64,000 nt of DNA from Shinella fusca (GTDB lineage Bacteria; Pseudomonadota; Alphaproteobacteria; Rhizobiales; Rhizobiaceae). The stretch's first letter is position 1. Every line of letters starts with the position of its first letter. A program made the translations under genes and the position numbers. The stretch covers positions 35,207-99,206 of the forward strand of contig NZ_JACHIK010000017.1 of the NCBI RefSeq assembly GCF_014203155.1, read 5' to 3'. The notes below the pieces were generated by a model, which did not search any database, was not told the origin of the DNA, and saw nothing but the letters and a program-made list of their open reading frames with translations. Of this stretch, positions 25,432 to 35,776 are shown piece after piece.

Positions 25432-27330
25432 ATGGCAGCTCGCGGAGACAATTCGAAGCCGAGGCCCGGCGGCGTGGTCGACATGGAGCCGTTCCGCCGC
25501 GCGGTGACGGGGTGCGTGCGCGCCGTCTCCGGCGACGGCGAGGTGGAGGTCGCCTTCGCCAACGAGCGCCCGGGCATGACCGGCGAGCGCATCCGCCTGC
25601 CGGAGCTTTCCAAGCGCCCCTCGCCTGCCGAAGTCGCGATCACCCGCGGCCTTGGCGATTCCATGGCGCTGCGCAAGGCCTGCCACGACGCCCGCATCCA
25701 CGCGACCATGTCGCCGCAGGGTGCGGATGCCCGTGCGATCTTCGACGCCGTCGAGCAGGCGCGCGTGGAAGCCATCGGCTCCAACCGCATGCAGGGCATG
25801 GCGCAGAACCTCACCACCATGCTGGGCGAGAAATACGCCAAGGCGAATTTCGGCGCGATCACCCACCAGGCCGACGCGCCTCTGGAGGAAGCCGTCGCCC
25901 TCATCGTGCGCGAGAAGCTGACGGGCCAGGCTCCGCCCGCTTCCGCCGGCAAGGTGCTCGACCTCTGGCGCGACTTCATCGAGGACAAGGCCGGCAAGGA
26001 CATGGAGGGGCTTTCCTCCGCCATCAACGACCAGCAGGCCTTCTCGCGCGTCGTGCGCAACATGCTCGCCTCCATGAACGTCGCCGAACAATACGGCGAG
26101 GAGGAGAACGAGCCGGACGACAGCGAGACGCCCGAGGACGAGAACCAGCCGCGCAGCGACGAGCAGGAAGACAACGAGAGCCAGGAGGACGCCGGCGACG
26201 ACGCAGCGCCCGCCGACGAGAACGAGACGTCCGACGAGCAGATGGACGAAGGCGAGATGGACGGCGCGGAAATCTCCGACGACGATCTCGTCGACGACGA
26301 CGGGGACGACAGCGAGACGCCCGGCGAGGTTCGCCGCCCGAACCAGCCGTTCACCGACTTCAACGAGAAGGTCGACTACGCGGTCTTCACCGAGGAATTC
26401 GACGAGACGATCACCGCCGAGGAGCTTTGCGACGAAGCGGAACTCGATCGCCTGCGCGCCTTCCTCGACAAGCAGCTCGCCCATCTGCAAGGCGCCGTCG
26501 GCCGGCTTGCCAACCGCCTGCAGCGCCGCCTGATGGCGCAGCAGAACCGCGCCTGGGAATTCGACCTCGAAGAAGGCTATCTCGACAGCGCCCGCCTGCA
26601 GCGCATCATCATCGATCCGATGCAGCCGCTCTCCTTCAAGCGCGAGAAGGACACGACCTTCCGCGATACGGTCGTCACGCTCCTCATCGACAATTCCGGC
26701 TCCATGCGCGGCCGGCCGATCACGGTTGCCGCCACCTGCGCCGATATCCTCGCGCGCACGCTGGAGCGCTGCGGCGTGAAGGTCGAGATCCTCGGCTTCA
26801 CCACCAAGGCGTGGAAGGGCGGCCAGTCGCGCGAAAAATGGCTAGGCAGCGGCAAGCCGCAATCGCCCGGCCGCCTCAACGACCTCCGCCACATCGTCTA
26901 CAAGGGCGCGGACGCCCCCTGGCGGCGCGCAAGGCGCAATCTCGGCCTGATGATGCGCGAGGGCCTCCTGAAGGAGAACATCGACGGCGAGGCGCTGATC
27001 TGGGCGCATGACCGGCTGATGGCCCGCCCCGAGCAGCGCCGTATCCTGATGATGATCTCGGACGGTGCGCCGGTCGACGATTCGACGCTGTCGGTAAACC
27101 CGGGCAACTATCTGGAGCGGCACCTGCGCGCCGTGATCGAGCAGATCGAGACGCGCTCGCCGGTCGAGCTTCTGGCCATCGGCATCGGCCATGACGTGAC
27201 GCGCTACTATCGCCGCGCCGTCACCATCGTCGATGCGGACGAACTGGCCGGCGCGATGACCGAGCAGCTTGCCTCGCTCTTTGCCGACGAAGCGACCTCC
27301 CGCCGCCCGGCCCGCCGCCGTGCAGGCTGA
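25432..27330 (+). CDS. cobT: cobaltochelatase subunit CobT
   Basis: A 632-residue protein. The N-terminal region carries the CobT domain (residues about 15-210). A very acidic stretch of Asp and Glu occupies about residues 220-305. The C-terminal von Willebrand A domain has the metal-ion-dependent site DNSGSM at 420-425. CobT oligomerises with CobS and couples ATP hydrolysis to cobalt insertion by CobN, which is not in this window. The end overlaps the next gene by 11 bp. Confidence 0.97.
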   Translation: MAARGDNSKPRPGGVVDMEPFRRAVTGCVRAVSGDGEVEVAFANERPGMTGERIRLPELSKRPSPAEVAITRGLGDSMALRKACHDARIHATMSPQGADARAIFDAVEQARVEAIGSNRMQGMAQNLTTMLGEKYAKANFGAITHQADAPLEEAVALIVREKLTGQAPPASAGKVLDLWRDFIEDKAGKDMEGLSSAINDQQAFSRVVRNMLASMNVAEQYGEEENEPDDSETPEDENQPRSDEQEDNESQEDAGDDAAPADENETSDEQMDEGEMDGAEISDDDLVDDDGDDSETPGEVRRPNQPFTDFNEKVDYAVFTEEFDETITAEELCDEAELDRLRAFLDKQLAHLQGAVGRLANRLQRRLMAQQNRAWEFDLEEGYLDSARLQRIIIDPMQPLSFKREKDTTFRDTVVTLLIDNSGSMRGRPITVAATCADILARTLERCGVKVEILGFTTKAWKGGQSREKWLGSGKPQSPGRLNDLRHIVYKGADAPWRRARRNLGLMMREGLLKENIDGEALIWAHDRLMARPEQRRILMMISDGAPVDDSTLSVNPGNYLERHLRAVIEQIETRSPVELLAIGIGHDVTRYYRRAVTIVDADELAGAMTEQLASLFADEATSRRPARRRAG

Positions 27331-28366
27331 GCGGCCGCCGCTCGGCGGCCGCGCGGGCTTTCGGCGCCGCCTTGCCCTCCTCGCCCTTTCCGCCGCGCTC
27401 TGCCTGCCGGCGCTCCGGCCGGCCATGGCGGAGGCCATACAGGACATCCCGGTCTCGAACCGGGCCTTCCCGCATTTCGTCCTCGGTTCCGACCGCCGCG
27501 TCTTCGGCAAGCTCGAATTCCTCGGCGGCATCAGCTATTCGTCCAGCAATCCCCTGCTCGGCGCCGTCTCGGCCATCCGCTTTCGCGAGGACCGGCAGCA
27601 TTTCGTCGCCGTCCTCGATACGGGGCACTGGCTGACCGGAAGCGTCGAGCGCGGCGCGGACGGCCTCTTGTCCGGCCTTGCGGACCTCGGGATCCGCTCG
27701 ATGTTCGACAGGAACGGCGAGGACGAGAACGTCAAGTACCGGATGGATGCCGAGGGCCTTGCGATCGCCGGGGGCGAACTCCTCGTCAGCTTCGAGGTCT
27801 TCCACCGGATCGACGCCTATCCCGATCCCGGCTTCATGGAATCCCGGCCGGTCCGCCAGCTCCCCCTGCCCTTCGACCGGCGCGAGCTGCGCGCCAACCG
27901 GGGCATGGAAACGCTGACGATGTCACCCGCCGCCGGCCCGCTCGACGCGGTGCCCGTCGCCGTCACGGAACGCAGCCTCGACAGGGACGGCAACGTCTTC
28001 GCCGCAGTGCTGGATGGCCCCCGCGCGGGCCTCTTCGCGGTCAAACGCACCGATCCCTGGGACATCACCGACGGCGCCTTCCTGCCGAACGGCGACCTCC
28101 TGCTGCTCGAACGCCGCTTCCGCCTGTCGGACGGCATGGGCATGCGCATCCGCAGGATCGACGGTCAGACGATCCGGCCGGGTGCCGTCGTCGACGGCGA
28201 CGTGCTGATCGACGCCGACATGAGCGAGCAGATCGACAATATGGAAGGCATGGACGTCGTCGCGATGGGGCCGGACGATATCCGCATCATCGTCGTTTCC
28301 GACGACAACCACTCCATCCTCCAGCGCAACCTGATGCTGGAGTTCCGGCTTCTGCCGGATAGATGA
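27320..28366 (+). CDS. exported phytase-like/esterase-like protein
   Basis: A 348-residue protein with the 'esterase-like activity of phytase' domain, a beta-propeller-like fold. I chose the GTG at 27320, just inside the cobT end, because it leaves a clean signal peptide: a Gly/Arg-rich N-terminus, the hydrophobic core [15 protein letters not shown], then PAMAEA. Family-like segments are [16 protein letters not shown]-like [18 protein letters not shown], and the final [17 protein letters not shown]. Enzymatic activity is unproven for this family. The position behind cobST is conserved in rhizobia as I recall, but no link to cobalamin is visible. Confidence 0.78.
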   Translation: MQAERPPLGGRAGFRRRLALLALSAALCLPALRPAMAEAIQDIPVSNRAFPHFVLGSDRRVFGKLEFLGGISYSSSNPLLGAVSAIRFREDRQHFVAVLDTGHWLTGSVERGADGLLSGLADLGIRSMFDRNGEDENVKYRMDAEGLAIAGGELLVSFEVFHRIDAYPDPGFMESRPVRQLPLPFDRRELRANRGMETLTMSPAAGPLDAVPVAVTERSLDRDGNVFAAVLDGPRAGLFAVKRTDPWDITDGAFLPNGDLLLLERRFRLSDGMGMRIRRIDGQTIRPGAVVDGDVLIDADMSEQIDNMEGMDVVAMGPDDIRIIVVSDDNHSILQRNLMLEFRLLPDR

Positions 28367-28389
28367 AACGCGGCCCCCGCCTCTCCCTT

Positions 28390-28420
28390 CGTCATCCTCG
28401 GGTCAAGCCCGAAGATGACG
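28390..28420. repeat. rhizobial palindromic repeat (CGTCATCCTCGGG type)
   Basis: CGTCATCCTCGGG-TCAAG-CCCGAAGATGACG is an imperfect inverted repeat (12 of 13). This sequence type is scattered between genes in many Rhizobiales. Here it separates two convergent genes and can fold into a transcription-ending or protective hairpin. Confidence 0.7.
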
Positions 28421-28442
28421 GCATGGTAGGAGCTAGGATACC

Positions 28443-29081
28443 TCAGGCCAGCTTCTCGACGCCCGGCATCGGGCGCAGGCGGCTCATCAGGGCGCCGTAG
28501 GGCAGCAGCATGACGAGACCGACGAGGAGCTTCACGGAGAAGTCGCCGATGGCCCAGGAGATCCAGCGCGGCGCCTCGGCCGTGAAAATGCCCAGCACCG
28601 GCGCGGAGGCAATGGCGAAGTCGTCGTTCGGCCCGAAGACCGAGAGGAACGGCGCGAAGGCGAAGGAGAAGAAGATCATCGTGTCGAGCACCGAGCCGAT
28701 CAGCGAGGCGATCAGCGGCGCGCGCCACCAGGCCTGCCGGCGCAGCCGGTTGAAGACGGAGATGTCGAGGAGCTGGCCGGCGAGGAAGGCCGAGCCCGAG
28801 GCGATGGCGATGCGCGGCGTGGAGGCCGCGAAGGAAAAGAGCACCGCAACAAGGAAGCCCGCCGCCACGACCCGGCGCGCCACGCTCGGCCCGAACTGGC
28901 GGTTGGTAAGGTCGGTGACGAGGAAGGCGACCGGATAGGTGAAGGCGCCGTAGGTCAGGAGGTCGCCGAGGGCGATGCCGAACAGTTCGCCCGAAAGCGG
29001 ATACTGCACCAGCACGTTGGAGGCGACGACCACGGCGGTCATCAGGAGGACGTAGACGAGGGTAATGCGGTTCGCGAGCAT
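28443..29081 (-). CDS. queuosine precursor transporter (YhhQ/QPTR, VUT family)
   Basis: A 212-residue inner-membrane protein with about six transmembrane helices. YhhQ imports preQ0/preQ1 for synthesis of queuosine in tRNA. The family pattern is visible: an N-terminal helix with VLVQYPL, then TYPVAFLVTDLTNRQFG, then SGSAFLAGQLLDISVFNRLR. The ATG at 29081 follows AGGATAAAAAA. The frame runs further upstream, but that part is not membrane-like. No preQ1 riboswitch could be recognised in the leader. Confidence 0.88.
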   Translation of the reverse strand: MLANRITLVYVLLMTAVVVASNVLVQYPLSGELFGIALGDLLTYGAFTYPVAFLVTDLTNRQFGPSVARRVVAAGFLVAVLFSFAASTPRIAIASGSAFLAGQLLDISVFNRLRRQAWWRAPLIASLIGSVLDTMIFFSFAFAPFLSVFGPNDDFAIASAPVLGIFTAEAPRWISWAIGDFSVKLLVGLVMLLPYGALMSRLRPMPGVEKLA

Positions 29082-29195
29082 TTTTTTATCCTGGGTGATG
29101 CCACCAGTTGGAGGGACGGAAATGTAGGCAAAGCATCGAGGCCTGCCCGGAGCCCGGTCAAGCCTCAATGAAAACGATCCGGCTCGGGCCTGAAA

Positions 29196-29486
29196 TCAGG
29201 CGGCGGCAGCGGTCTTCTTGGCGATCTGGCGGCGCAGCAGGCGGGCGCGCATCGACAGTTCGTTCTCTTCGGCCTTCAGCAGGAAGGCGTCGAGGCCACC
29301 GCGGTGCTCGACGGAGCGGAGCGCTGCAGCGGAAACGCGAAGACGGAAACGCTGGCCGAGGACGTCGGAGATCAGCGTGACATTGCACAGGTTCGGCAGG
29401 AACTTGCGCTTCGTCTTGTTGTTCGCGTGGCTCACATTGTTGCCCGACTGGACGCCCTTGCCGGTCAATTCGCAACTACGGGACAT
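29196..29486 (-). CDS. rpmB: 50S ribosomal protein L28
   Basis: A 96-residue ribosomal protein. It starts [11 protein letters not shown] and carries the family's [18 protein letters not shown] segment; the C-terminus is Ala/Lys-rich. The length is typical of alphaproteobacteria. It is transcribed alone from a strong upstream promoter. Confidence 0.98.
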   Translation of the reverse strand: MSRSCELTGKGVQSGNNVSHANNKTKRKFLPNLCNVTLISDVLGQRFRLRVSAAALRSVEHRGGLDAFLLKAEENELSMRARLLRRQIAKKTAAAA

Positions 29487-29576
29487 GGTACACCTATTTT
29501 TCTTACGTTCGGGACAATACGTTTCCGGCACCGAAACCGGCCGCAGTCCGCCTGGCCTTTTTTGGAAAGTCGCGGT

Positions 29577-29605
29577 TCTATAGTCACACTCGCCGCTGGC
29601 GTCAA
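29577..29605 (-). promoter_or_regulatory. sigma-70 promoter of rpmB
   Basis: On the minus strand TTGACG (29600-29605) and TATAGA (29577-29582) are exactly 17 bases apart. Both are close to consensus. Transcription would start near 29570 and give a leader of about 85 bases. Confidence 0.72.
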
Positions 29606-29754
29606 GCCAAACCTGCGCCACGCGGGAAATCAGTTGCCAAACCGCATGATTCGTAGCCAATAACAGCATGGCCGGGAATTTTCCACGGCGTAGAATCGCC
29701 GCAATGGCAGGTTGGAGTATCCGGGCGGCGGAACATTGCCGACGGAGCGGTTCG

Positions 29755-30546
29755 ATGAGGTTCGCAAGGATGAACGCGCGGGATTGGATTGCCGGTGCAG
29801 CCGTATCGCTTGCCCTTGCCGCAGGCGCGGCGCCGGCCCTTTCGGCCGAGGTCGAGCACAGGACGGACTACAGCATCCGCCTTGCCGGCCTGCCGGTGGC
29901 CACGGCAAGCTTCAGTTCGCTGTTCAAGGGCGACCGCTACTCCATTTCCGGCAGCCTGCATTCGGCGGGGCTTGCCGACATCTTCGCCCGCACGCAGGGC
30001 ACGACCAGCGTTTCCGGCATCGTCAGCCGCGACAGGCTGCGCGCCACCTCCTATTCCGTGACCTATCGCAGCGGCAAGCGCGGCCGGGCGATCGACGTCA
30101 CGTTCCGCAACGGCAACGTCACCCATGCCAGCATGGTGCCGGCGCGCAACAAGCCGGCCAACTGGGTGCCCGTCTCGCGCGCCGACCTGCGCTCCGTGCT
30201 CGACCCGATCTCCGGCCTCATCATCCCCGCCGGCGGCCGCATCTGCCCGAAGACGCTGCCGATCTTCGACGGGGAATCGCGCCTCGACCTCCGGCTGACC
30301 TCGAAGGGCACGAAGTCCTTCGCCACCGACGGTTTTGCCGGCGAGGTCGTCGTCTGCGGCATCCGCTTCATCCCGAAATCCGGCTACAAGAAGGGCCGCG
30401 AGGACGTCGAGTACCTGCGCAGCCTGAGCACGATGGAAATCTGGTTTGCCAAGGCCGACGCGGCAAATGTATATGCTCCGGTCTATGTGAGGATTCCGAC
30501 CAAGCTCGGCCCTGTCACCGTCTCGGCCACGCGCTTCGGCGGCTGA
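29755..30546 (+). CDS. DUF3108 exported protein
   Basis: A 263-residue protein read from the ATG at 29755, with GGAG 9 bases upstream. The signal peptide (core [17 protein letters not shown]) ends near residue 28. The mature part matches DUF3108: the start [16 protein letters not shown], a [19 protein letters not shown] segment, and the end [25 protein letters not shown]. Proteins of this family are periplasmic or outer-membrane beta proteins of unknown function. There is one Cys pair (ICPKT and VVCGI) that could be disulfide-linked. It is followed by a DMT exporter gene. Confidence 0.82.
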   Translation: MRFARMNARDWIAGAAVSLALAAGAAPALSAEVEHRTDYSIRLAGLPVATASFSSLFKGDRYSISGSLHSAGLADIFARTQGTTSVSGIVSRDRLRATSYSVTYRSGKRGRAIDVTFRNGNVTHASMVPARNKPANWVPVSRADLRSVLDPISGLIIPAGGRICPKTLPIFDGESRLDLRLTSKGTKSFATDGFAGEVVVCGIRFIPKSGYKKGREDVEYLRSLSTMEIWFAKADAANVYAPVYVRIPTKLGPVTVSATRFGG

Positions 30547-30585
30547 CCCGGCGTCCGGTCGGCTGACCGGATGGAGTGATCGGCC

Positions 30586-31467
30586 TTGAAGATGCGCGCA
30601 ACCCTGATCGGCTTTTCGGCGATCCTCATGTGGGCGCTGCTGGCGCTCTTCACCGCGGCTTCGGGCAGGATGCCGCCCTTCCAGCTCTCCGCCGTCTGCT
30701 TCCTTATCGGCAGCCTGCCGGGCATCCTCGTGCTTCTCGCCCGCCCGCAGCGCGCCCGCCTGCTCCGCCAGCCGGCGAAAGTCTGGCTCACCGGCATCCT
30801 CGGCCTCTTCGGCTATCACTTCCTCTACTTCACGGCGCTGCGCAATGCGCCGGCGGTGGAGGCGAGCCTGATCGCCTATCTCTGGCCGCTGCTCATCGTC
30901 ACCGGCTCGGCCCTGCTGCCGGGCGAGACGCTGAAATGGAACCATATTGTCGGCACGCTGCTCGGCCTTGCCGGCACCGTGTTCATCGTCGGCCGCAACG
31001 GCTTCTCCTTCGACGGCGCCTACGTCATCGGCTACGGCGCGGCCTTCCTCTGCGCCTTCACCTGGGCCGGCTATTCGCTGATGACTCGGCGCTTCGAGGC
31101 CGTCTCGACGGATGTGGTGACGGGCTTCTGCCTTGCCACCGCCATCCTCTCCCTCCTCTGCCACCTCATGCTGGAAACGACGGTCTGGCCCGGCACGGGC
31201 TTCGAATGGCTCGCCGTCGCCGGCCTCGGCCTCCTGCCGGTGGGCGCGGCCTTCTATGCCTGGGACTTCGGCGTGAAGAACGGCGATATCCAGATCCTCG
31301 GCGCGGCAAGCTATGCCGCCCCGCTGCTTTCCACCCTCGTCCTCGTCCTCACCGGCTTTGCCGAACCGTCCTGGGGGATCGCCCTTGCCTGCCTTCTCGT
31401 CACGGGCGGGGCGGTGCTGGCCGCCCGCGACATGATCTTCCGCCGGAGCGCGGTCGCGCCCGCCTGA
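30586..31467 (+). CDS. DMT-superfamily exporter (EamA, YddG-like)
   Basis: A 293-residue inner-membrane protein with ten predicted helices in two EamA repeats. The sequence resembles YddG, the aromatic amino acid exporter (GYHFLYFTALRNAPAVEASLIAYLWPLLI; end GAASYAAPLLSTLVLVLTG). I start at the TTG at 30586 because GGAG lies 9 bases before it; the ATG at 30592 is the alternative. The prephenate dehydrogenase gene lies 1.7 kb downstream. Export of aromatic amino acids is plausible but not shown. Confidence 0.85.
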   Translation: MKMRATLIGFSAILMWALLALFTAASGRMPPFQLSAVCFLIGSLPGILVLLARPQRARLLRQPAKVWLTGILGLFGYHFLYFTALRNAPAVEASLIAYLWPLLIVTGSALLPGETLKWNHIVGTLLGLAGTVFIVGRNGFSFDGAYVIGYGAAFLCAFTWAGYSLMTRRFEAVSTDVVTGFCLATAILSLLCHLMLETTVWPGTGFEWLAVAGLGLLPVGAAFYAWDFGVKNGDIQILGAASYAAPLLSTLVLVLTGFAEPSWGIALACLLVTGGAVLAARDMIFRRSAVAPA

Positions 31468-31470
31468 CGG

Positions 31471-32235
31471 TCAGAAGCGGTCCTTCCGGCCGCGGATCTC
31501 GGCAAAGACCTCCGCGTCGCTCGCCGTCTCCATGCCGAGATGACGGCGGATCGCCGGATCGCCTGCCCGCAGGAACGGGTTCGTCGCCTTTTCCAGCCCG
31601 ATGGTCGTCGGCGCGGTGAAGCCGCCCGCCGCCCGCAGCGCCTCGATCTCCTCGACGCGGGCAAGAAGGGCGGCGTTGTCCGAGTCTATCGTCTTTGCGA
31701 AGCGCGCATTCGAGAGCGTGTATTCATGGCCGAAATAGACGGTCGTCTCGTCCGGCAGCGCGGCAAGCTTTTCGAGCGAAGTCCACATCTGCGCCGGCGT
31801 GCCCTCGAAGACGCGGCCGCAGCCGAGCGCAAAGAGCGTATCGGCGGCAAAGAGCAGCTTCTCCTCCGGCAGGTAGAAGCAGATATGGCCGAGCGTATGG
31901 CCCGGCGTCGCGATGACCTCCACGCGCCGTCCGGCGAACTCGAACACATCGCCCTCGTCCACCTTCCGGTCGATGCCCGGAATGGTCTCGCGCTTCGGCC
32001 CGATGATCGTCGCGCCGAAACGCTGCTTCAGCGCCAGGTTGGCCTCGACATGGTCGCCATGGTGGTGGGTCGTGAGAATGTGGGTCAGCGTCCAGCCGCG
32101 CCGGGCGAGCGCGTCGAGGATCGGCTTTTCCTCCGGCGCGTCGATGCTCGCGGTCGCGCCCGAGACGGGATCGTGCAGCAGCACGCCGAAATTGTCGCTG
32201 CGGCAGGGGAAAAGGTCTATTTCGAGCGGGGTCAT
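31471..32235 (-). CDS. gloB: hydroxyacylglutathione hydrolase (glyoxalase II)
   Basis: A 254-residue metallo-beta-lactamase-fold enzyme that hydrolyses S-D-lactoylglutathione to D-lactate and glutathione, the second step of methylglyoxal detoxification. The binuclear metal motif THHHGDH is at residues 56-62. Further ligands lie in [32 protein letters not shown] and [13 protein letters not shown]. The C-terminal substrate-binding domain is complete. It diverges from a methyltransferase gene. Confidence 0.94.
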   Translation of the reverse strand: MTPLEIDLFPCRSDNFGVLLHDPVSGATASIDAPEEKPILDALARRGWTLTHILTTHHHGDHVEANLALKQRFGATIIGPKRETIPGIDRKVDEGDVFEFAGRRVEVIATPGHTLGHICFYLPEEKLLFAADTLFALGCGRVFEGTPAQMWTSLEKLAALPDETTVYFGHEYTLSNARFAKTIDSDNAALLARVEEIEALRAAGGFTAPTTIGLEKATNPFLRAGDPAIRRHLGMETASDAEVFAEIRGRKDRF

Positions 32236-32327
32236 GGGCAGTCCTCGTCATGTCGATCCATCGGTCGAGGGCGAATGTAAGGCAACCGGCCTTGAAGTCC
32301 ACCGGGCGGTCACTAACATGGGACGCC

Positions 32328-33077
32328 ATGCACACCGACATCGTCGACCTTCGCGAATTCTATCATTCCCCGCTCGGCCGCCTTGCCGACCATTCCATTT
32401 CCATGGCGCTCGCCTCGCTCTGGGCGCGCCTGCCGGACGAGCGGCTGGTGGGCCTCGGCTATGCCGTGCCCTATCTCGACCGCTTCCGCGCCGACACCGA
32501 GCGCACCTTCGCCTTCATGCCGGCCGGACAGGGCGCCGTGAACTGGCCGCCGGGCGAGCCCTCCTCCACCGCCCTCGTCTTCGACGAGGAACTGCCGCTG
32601 CCGGATGCCTCGGTCGACCGGGTCCTGATGGTGCATTCGCTGGAATTTGCCGAGAACCCGCGCGAGACGATGAAGGAGCTCTGGCGGGTGCTGGCGCCGG
32701 GCGGCCGGCTCGTCATCGTCGTGCCGAACCGGCGCGGCGTCTGGGCCCGCATGGAGCATACGCCCTTCGGTTCGGGCCGGCCCTATTCGCGCGGCCAGCT
32801 CACCGCGCTGCTCCGCGAGACGAACTTCACCCCCGGCGCCAGCGCCGAGGCACTGTTCTTCCCGCCCTCCAAGCTGCGCGGCGTCCTGAAGCTGCGCGGC
32901 GTCTTCGAGCGGCTGGGGCGCTTCCTCTGGCCGATGTTCTCCGGCGTCATCGTCGTGGAGGCCCAGAAGCGGCTCTACCAGGGCCTGCCCGTCGCCGCCC
33001 GCGCCTCGCGCCGCGTCTTCGTGCCGGTGATCGCCCCGCAGGGCGTGCCGACGACGCGCGAGCGCGCCTCACGCTGA
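32328..33077 (+). CDS. SAM-dependent methyltransferase (class I, Methyltransf_11 type)
   Basis: A 249-residue protein that begins at MHTDIVDLREFY. The SAM-binding loop is degenerate (GLGYAVPYL at 42-50) but in the correct place. The acidic loop and the motif LPDASVDRVLMVHSLEF are typical, followed by ELWRVLAPGGRLVIVVPN. The substrate is unknown. It is found next to gloB in related rhizobia as I recall. A small hairpin, CCCTCG-ACAAA-CGAGGG, lies after the stop (33080-33096). Confidence 0.85.
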   Translation: MHTDIVDLREFYHSPLGRLADHSISMALASLWARLPDERLVGLGYAVPYLDRFRADTERTFAFMPAGQGAVNWPPGEPSSTALVFDEELPLPDASVDRVLMVHSLEFAENPRETMKELWRVLAPGGRLVIVVPNRRGVWARMEHTPFGSGRPYSRGQLTALLRETNFTPGASAEALFFPPSKLRGVLKLRGVFERLGRFLWPMFSGVIVVEAQKRLYQGLPVAARASRRVFVPVIAPQGVPTTRERASR

Positions 33078-33140
33078 TCCCCTCGACAAACGAGGGCCTG
33101 CCCGCTAGAGCGGACGGGAAAACGGCAGGAGGCGACAGGC

Positions 33141-34070
33141 ATGACCGACGGACATTTCGACAAGATCACCTTGATCGGCATCGGCCTGATCGGCTCCTCC
33201 ATCGCCCGCGCCGTCAAGGCCAAGGGGCTTGCCAGAACCGTCACCATCTCGACCCGCAGCCAGGAGACGCTGGACCGCGCCCGCGAACTCGACCTCGGCA
33301 CCGACTACGTCCTCGACGCGGGCGAGGCGGTGGAGGGCGCGGACCTCGTCGTCGTCTCGGTGCCCGTCGGCGCCTCGGGCAAGGTGGCCGAGGAGATCGC
33401 CCCGCATCTCAAATCCGGCGCCATCGTCACCGATGTCGGCTCCACCAAGGCCTCGGTCGTCGCGCAGATGCTGCCGCATATGCCGAAGGACGTGCATTTC
33501 ATTCCCGGCCATCCGCTCGCCGGCACGGAGCATTCCGGCCCCGACGCGGGCTTCGCCGAGCTCTTCCAGGGCCGCTGGTGCATCCTGACGCCCGTGCACG
33601 GCACCGACAAGGACGCCAAGAAGAAGCTCGCCGCCTTCTGGGAGGCACTCGGCTCCAGGGTCGACGAGATGGACACGGAGCACCACGACAAGGTGCTCGC
33701 CATCGTCTCGCACCTGCCGCATATCATCGCCTACAACATCGTCGGCACGGCCGACGACCTGGAGACGGTGACCGAATCGGAGGTCATCAAATATTCGGCG
33801 TCGGGCTTCCGCGACTTCACGCGCCTTGCCGCCTCGGACCCGACCATGTGGCGCGACGTGTGCCTGCACAACAAGGACGCGATCCTGGAAATGCTGGCGC
33901 GCTTTTCCGAGGATCTCGCCTATCTGCAGCGCGCCATCCGCTGGGGCGACGGCGAAAAGCTCTTCGACCTCTTCACGCGTACGCGCGCCATCCGCCGCTC
34001 GATCATCGATGCCGGCCAGGATACCTCCGCGCCGAACTTCGGCCGTCCGGTTGCCGACGACAAGGGCTGA
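33141..34070 (+). CDS. tyrC: prephenate/arogenate dehydrogenase
   Basis: A 309-residue NAD(P)-dependent dehydrogenase of tyrosine synthesis (prephenate to 4-hydroxyphenylpyruvate, or arogenate to tyrosine). The Rossmann motif GIGLIGSS is at residues 13-20. The catalytic His lies in HPLAGTEHSGPDAG, and the dimerisation-domain segment VLAIVSHLPHIIAYNIVGTA is typical. It is the cyclohexadienyl dehydrogenase type; there is no ACT or chorismate mutase domain. The ATG follows AGGAGG. Its stop adjoins that of the opposing DUF2125 gene. Confidence 0.93.
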   Translation: MTDGHFDKITLIGIGLIGSSIARAVKAKGLARTVTISTRSQETLDRARELDLGTDYVLDAGEAVEGADLVVVSVPVGASGKVAEEIAPHLKSGAIVTDVGSTKASVVAQMLPHMPKDVHFIPGHPLAGTEHSGPDAGFAELFQGRWCILTPVHGTDKDAKKKLAAFWEALGSRVDEMDTEHHDKVLAIVSHLPHIIAYNIVGTADDLETVTESEVIKYSASGFRDFTRLAASDPTMWRDVCLHNKDAILEMLARFSEDLAYLQRAIRWGDGEKLFDLFTRTRAIRRSIIDAGQDTSAPNFGRPVADDKG

Positions 34071-35078
34071 TCAGAGCGGCGGGATTTCGCCGATGGGGAA
34101 GAAAGCGAGATAGACGGTGCCCTGCCGCAGCGTCAGCTTCACCGATGCCCGGTCCTGCCCGCCCGAAAGGCTTTTGATGGCCGAAGCCATCTTCCTTGCC
34201 GTTTTCGCCGTCTCCGGGAACAGTTCGGAAATCCGGTCGCGCCAGGCATCCACCCCCTCGACGGTGAGATCGAGCGCGCCGGAGACATAGCCCTCGTCAT
34301 CCACCGAGACGGGGCCGGACAGCGTCACGGTCTTGCCGCCGCCAAGGTCGAGCGACAGGGCGCGCAGCTCCGTGCTCGTGCCGCGCGGCACGGTGCCCGG
34401 CACACCTTCCTTCGACAGCCAGCGCGCGGCGTCGGCGATCGTCATGTCGAGCGCGACGTCGACCGGCGGAAGCACCTTGTCCTTGAGGCCGAGGGTGAGC
34501 GCGTGAAGCGAGACGGCGACGTCCAGCGCCTCGCCCGAGCGCCGCACATGCTTTTCGCCATGGGTGGCGGAGACCGCGACGGTGAGGCCCTCGGAGGGGG
34601 CGTTGAGCGTGCCCTTCAGCCCGTCATAGGCGACGGAGGCCCGGTCGAGCCCGTCCGTGCCGGCGACGACGCTCGCATGGAGGAGGCTCCAGTCGGCATC
34701 GAAGACGATGTCCGGCGTCATGCGCACCTGCGCCGGCCCGTCGATCTCCACGACGGCATGGCCCGGCCAGTAGACCTGCGCGGCCGAGCGCAGCGCGCCG
34801 AAGGTCGCCGACAGGCCCGTCGGGCGGTCGTCGAAGCCGACCGCATCGCAGAAGACGCCGATGCGGAAGGGAAAGCCCCTTACATCCGGATTGCTGCACG
34901 AGGCGGAGTGGAGGCCCTGCTGCGAGGCTGCGAGTTCCTGCGTCACCCGGTCCTTCAGCCAGCTTGCGGCATAGAACCATCCGCCCGTATAGAGGGCGAT
35001 GGCGAGAACCACGGCGATGGCGAGCCAGACGATCTTGCGCGAGACCCCGGACGTGCCGGCGCGGCTTGACGATGCCAT
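34071..35078 (-). CDS. DUF2125 periplasmic/inner-membrane-anchored protein
   Basis: A 335-residue protein read from the ATG at 35078, preceded by GGAG. One N-terminal helix (residues about 16-40) serves as an anchor or uncleaved signal. The body matches DUF2125: SCSNPDVRGFPFRIGVFCDAVGF with two Cys near the start of the domain, and the C-terminal LTLRQGTVYLAFFPIGEIPPL. It is beta-rich and resembles AsmA/lipid-transfer type folds in pattern. Function is unknown. It is common in Rhizobiales beside tyrosine biosynthesis genes. Confidence 0.8.
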   Translation of the reverse strand: MASSSRAGTSGVSRKIVWLAIAVVLAIALYTGGWFYAASWLKDRVTQELAASQQGLHSASCSNPDVRGFPFRIGVFCDAVGFDDRPTGLSATFGALRSAAQVYWPGHAVVEIDGPAQVRMTPDIVFDADWSLLHASVVAGTDGLDRASVAYDGLKGTLNAPSEGLTVAVSATHGEKHVRRSGEALDVAVSLHALTLGLKDKVLPPVDVALDMTIADAARWLSKEGVPGTVPRGTSTELRALSLDLGGGKTVTLSGPVSVDDEGYVSGALDLTVEGVDAWRDRISELFPETAKTARKMASAIKSLSGGQDRASVKLTLRQGTVYLAFFPIGEIPPL

Positions 35079-35169
35079 AGTGTTCTCCAATGGTGGCGGG
35101 CGTGATTTGCCCGCTCTGCTCGATGCGAGAAAGCCGGCAAATGCGGCGGCTTTTTGAGAGGCGGTCCAG

Positions 35170-35721
35170 GTGACGGTGGATATGAACGAATTCTGGGTCT
35201 TTGGCTACGGATCGCTGATGTGGAATCCGGGTTTCGAATTCGAGGAGCGCCAGCCGGCGCATCTCTTCGGCTTCCGCCGGGTGCTCTGCGTGCGCTCGTG
35301 GGTGCATCGCGGGACGCAGGAAAAGCCCGGCCTCGTGCTCGGCCTCGACCGCGGCGGCTCCTGCCGGGGCGTCGCCTTCCGCGTCGCGCCGGAAAAGCGC
35401 GATCCCGTGCTCGCTTACCTGCGGGAACGCGAGCTGGTGACCCACGTCTACAAGGAGCGCACTCTGCCCGCCGCGCTGGCGGACGGGCGGCGCATCGCCA
35501 CGCTCGCCTATATCTGCGACCGCGACCATCACCAGTTCGCCGGCTCCCTCTCCGTGGAGGAAGCCGCAAGCACGATCAGCACGGCCGTCGGAAAATCCGG
35601 CCGCAATATCGATTACGTGCGCAACACGCTGGAGCACCTTCGCGAAATGGGCATCCGCGACCATTGGCTGGAGGATGTCGGCCGCACCGCCGAAAGCCTC
35701 GCCACGCCGCTCTCTGCCTGA
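35170..35721 (+). CDS. ChaC-like gamma-glutamylcyclotransferase
   Basis: A 183-residue protein of the ChaC family, which releases 5-oxoproline from glutathione. The nucleotide-like binding motif FGYGSLMWNPGF is at residues 11-22. The region YLRERE (83-88) should contain the catalytic Glu, and YKERTLP follows. I start at the GTG at 35170, because GAGG precedes it by about 8 bases; the ATG at 35182 is the alternative. With gloB 3 kb away, both act on glutathione, but they are not in one operon. Confidence 0.88.
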   Translation: MTVDMNEFWVFGYGSLMWNPGFEFEERQPAHLFGFRRVLCVRSWVHRGTQEKPGLVLGLDRGGSCRGVAFRVAPEKRDPVLAYLRERELVTHVYKERTLPAALADGRRIATLAYICDRDHHQFAGSLSVEEAASTISTAVGKSGRNIDYVRNTLEHLREMGIRDHWLEDVGRTAESLATPLSA

Positions 35722-35776
35722 TCAGGCGGAAGACCCCTCTGCAGAAAAATGGGAAGAAAGCGCAAGCCTCCAGCGT

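Noticed and set aside
29082..29195. preQ1 riboswitch in the leader of the YhhQ gene
   Set aside because: The A-rich run AAAAAAA before the ATG recalls preQ1 class I, but no matching P1 hairpin with the conserved C-rich loop precedes it.
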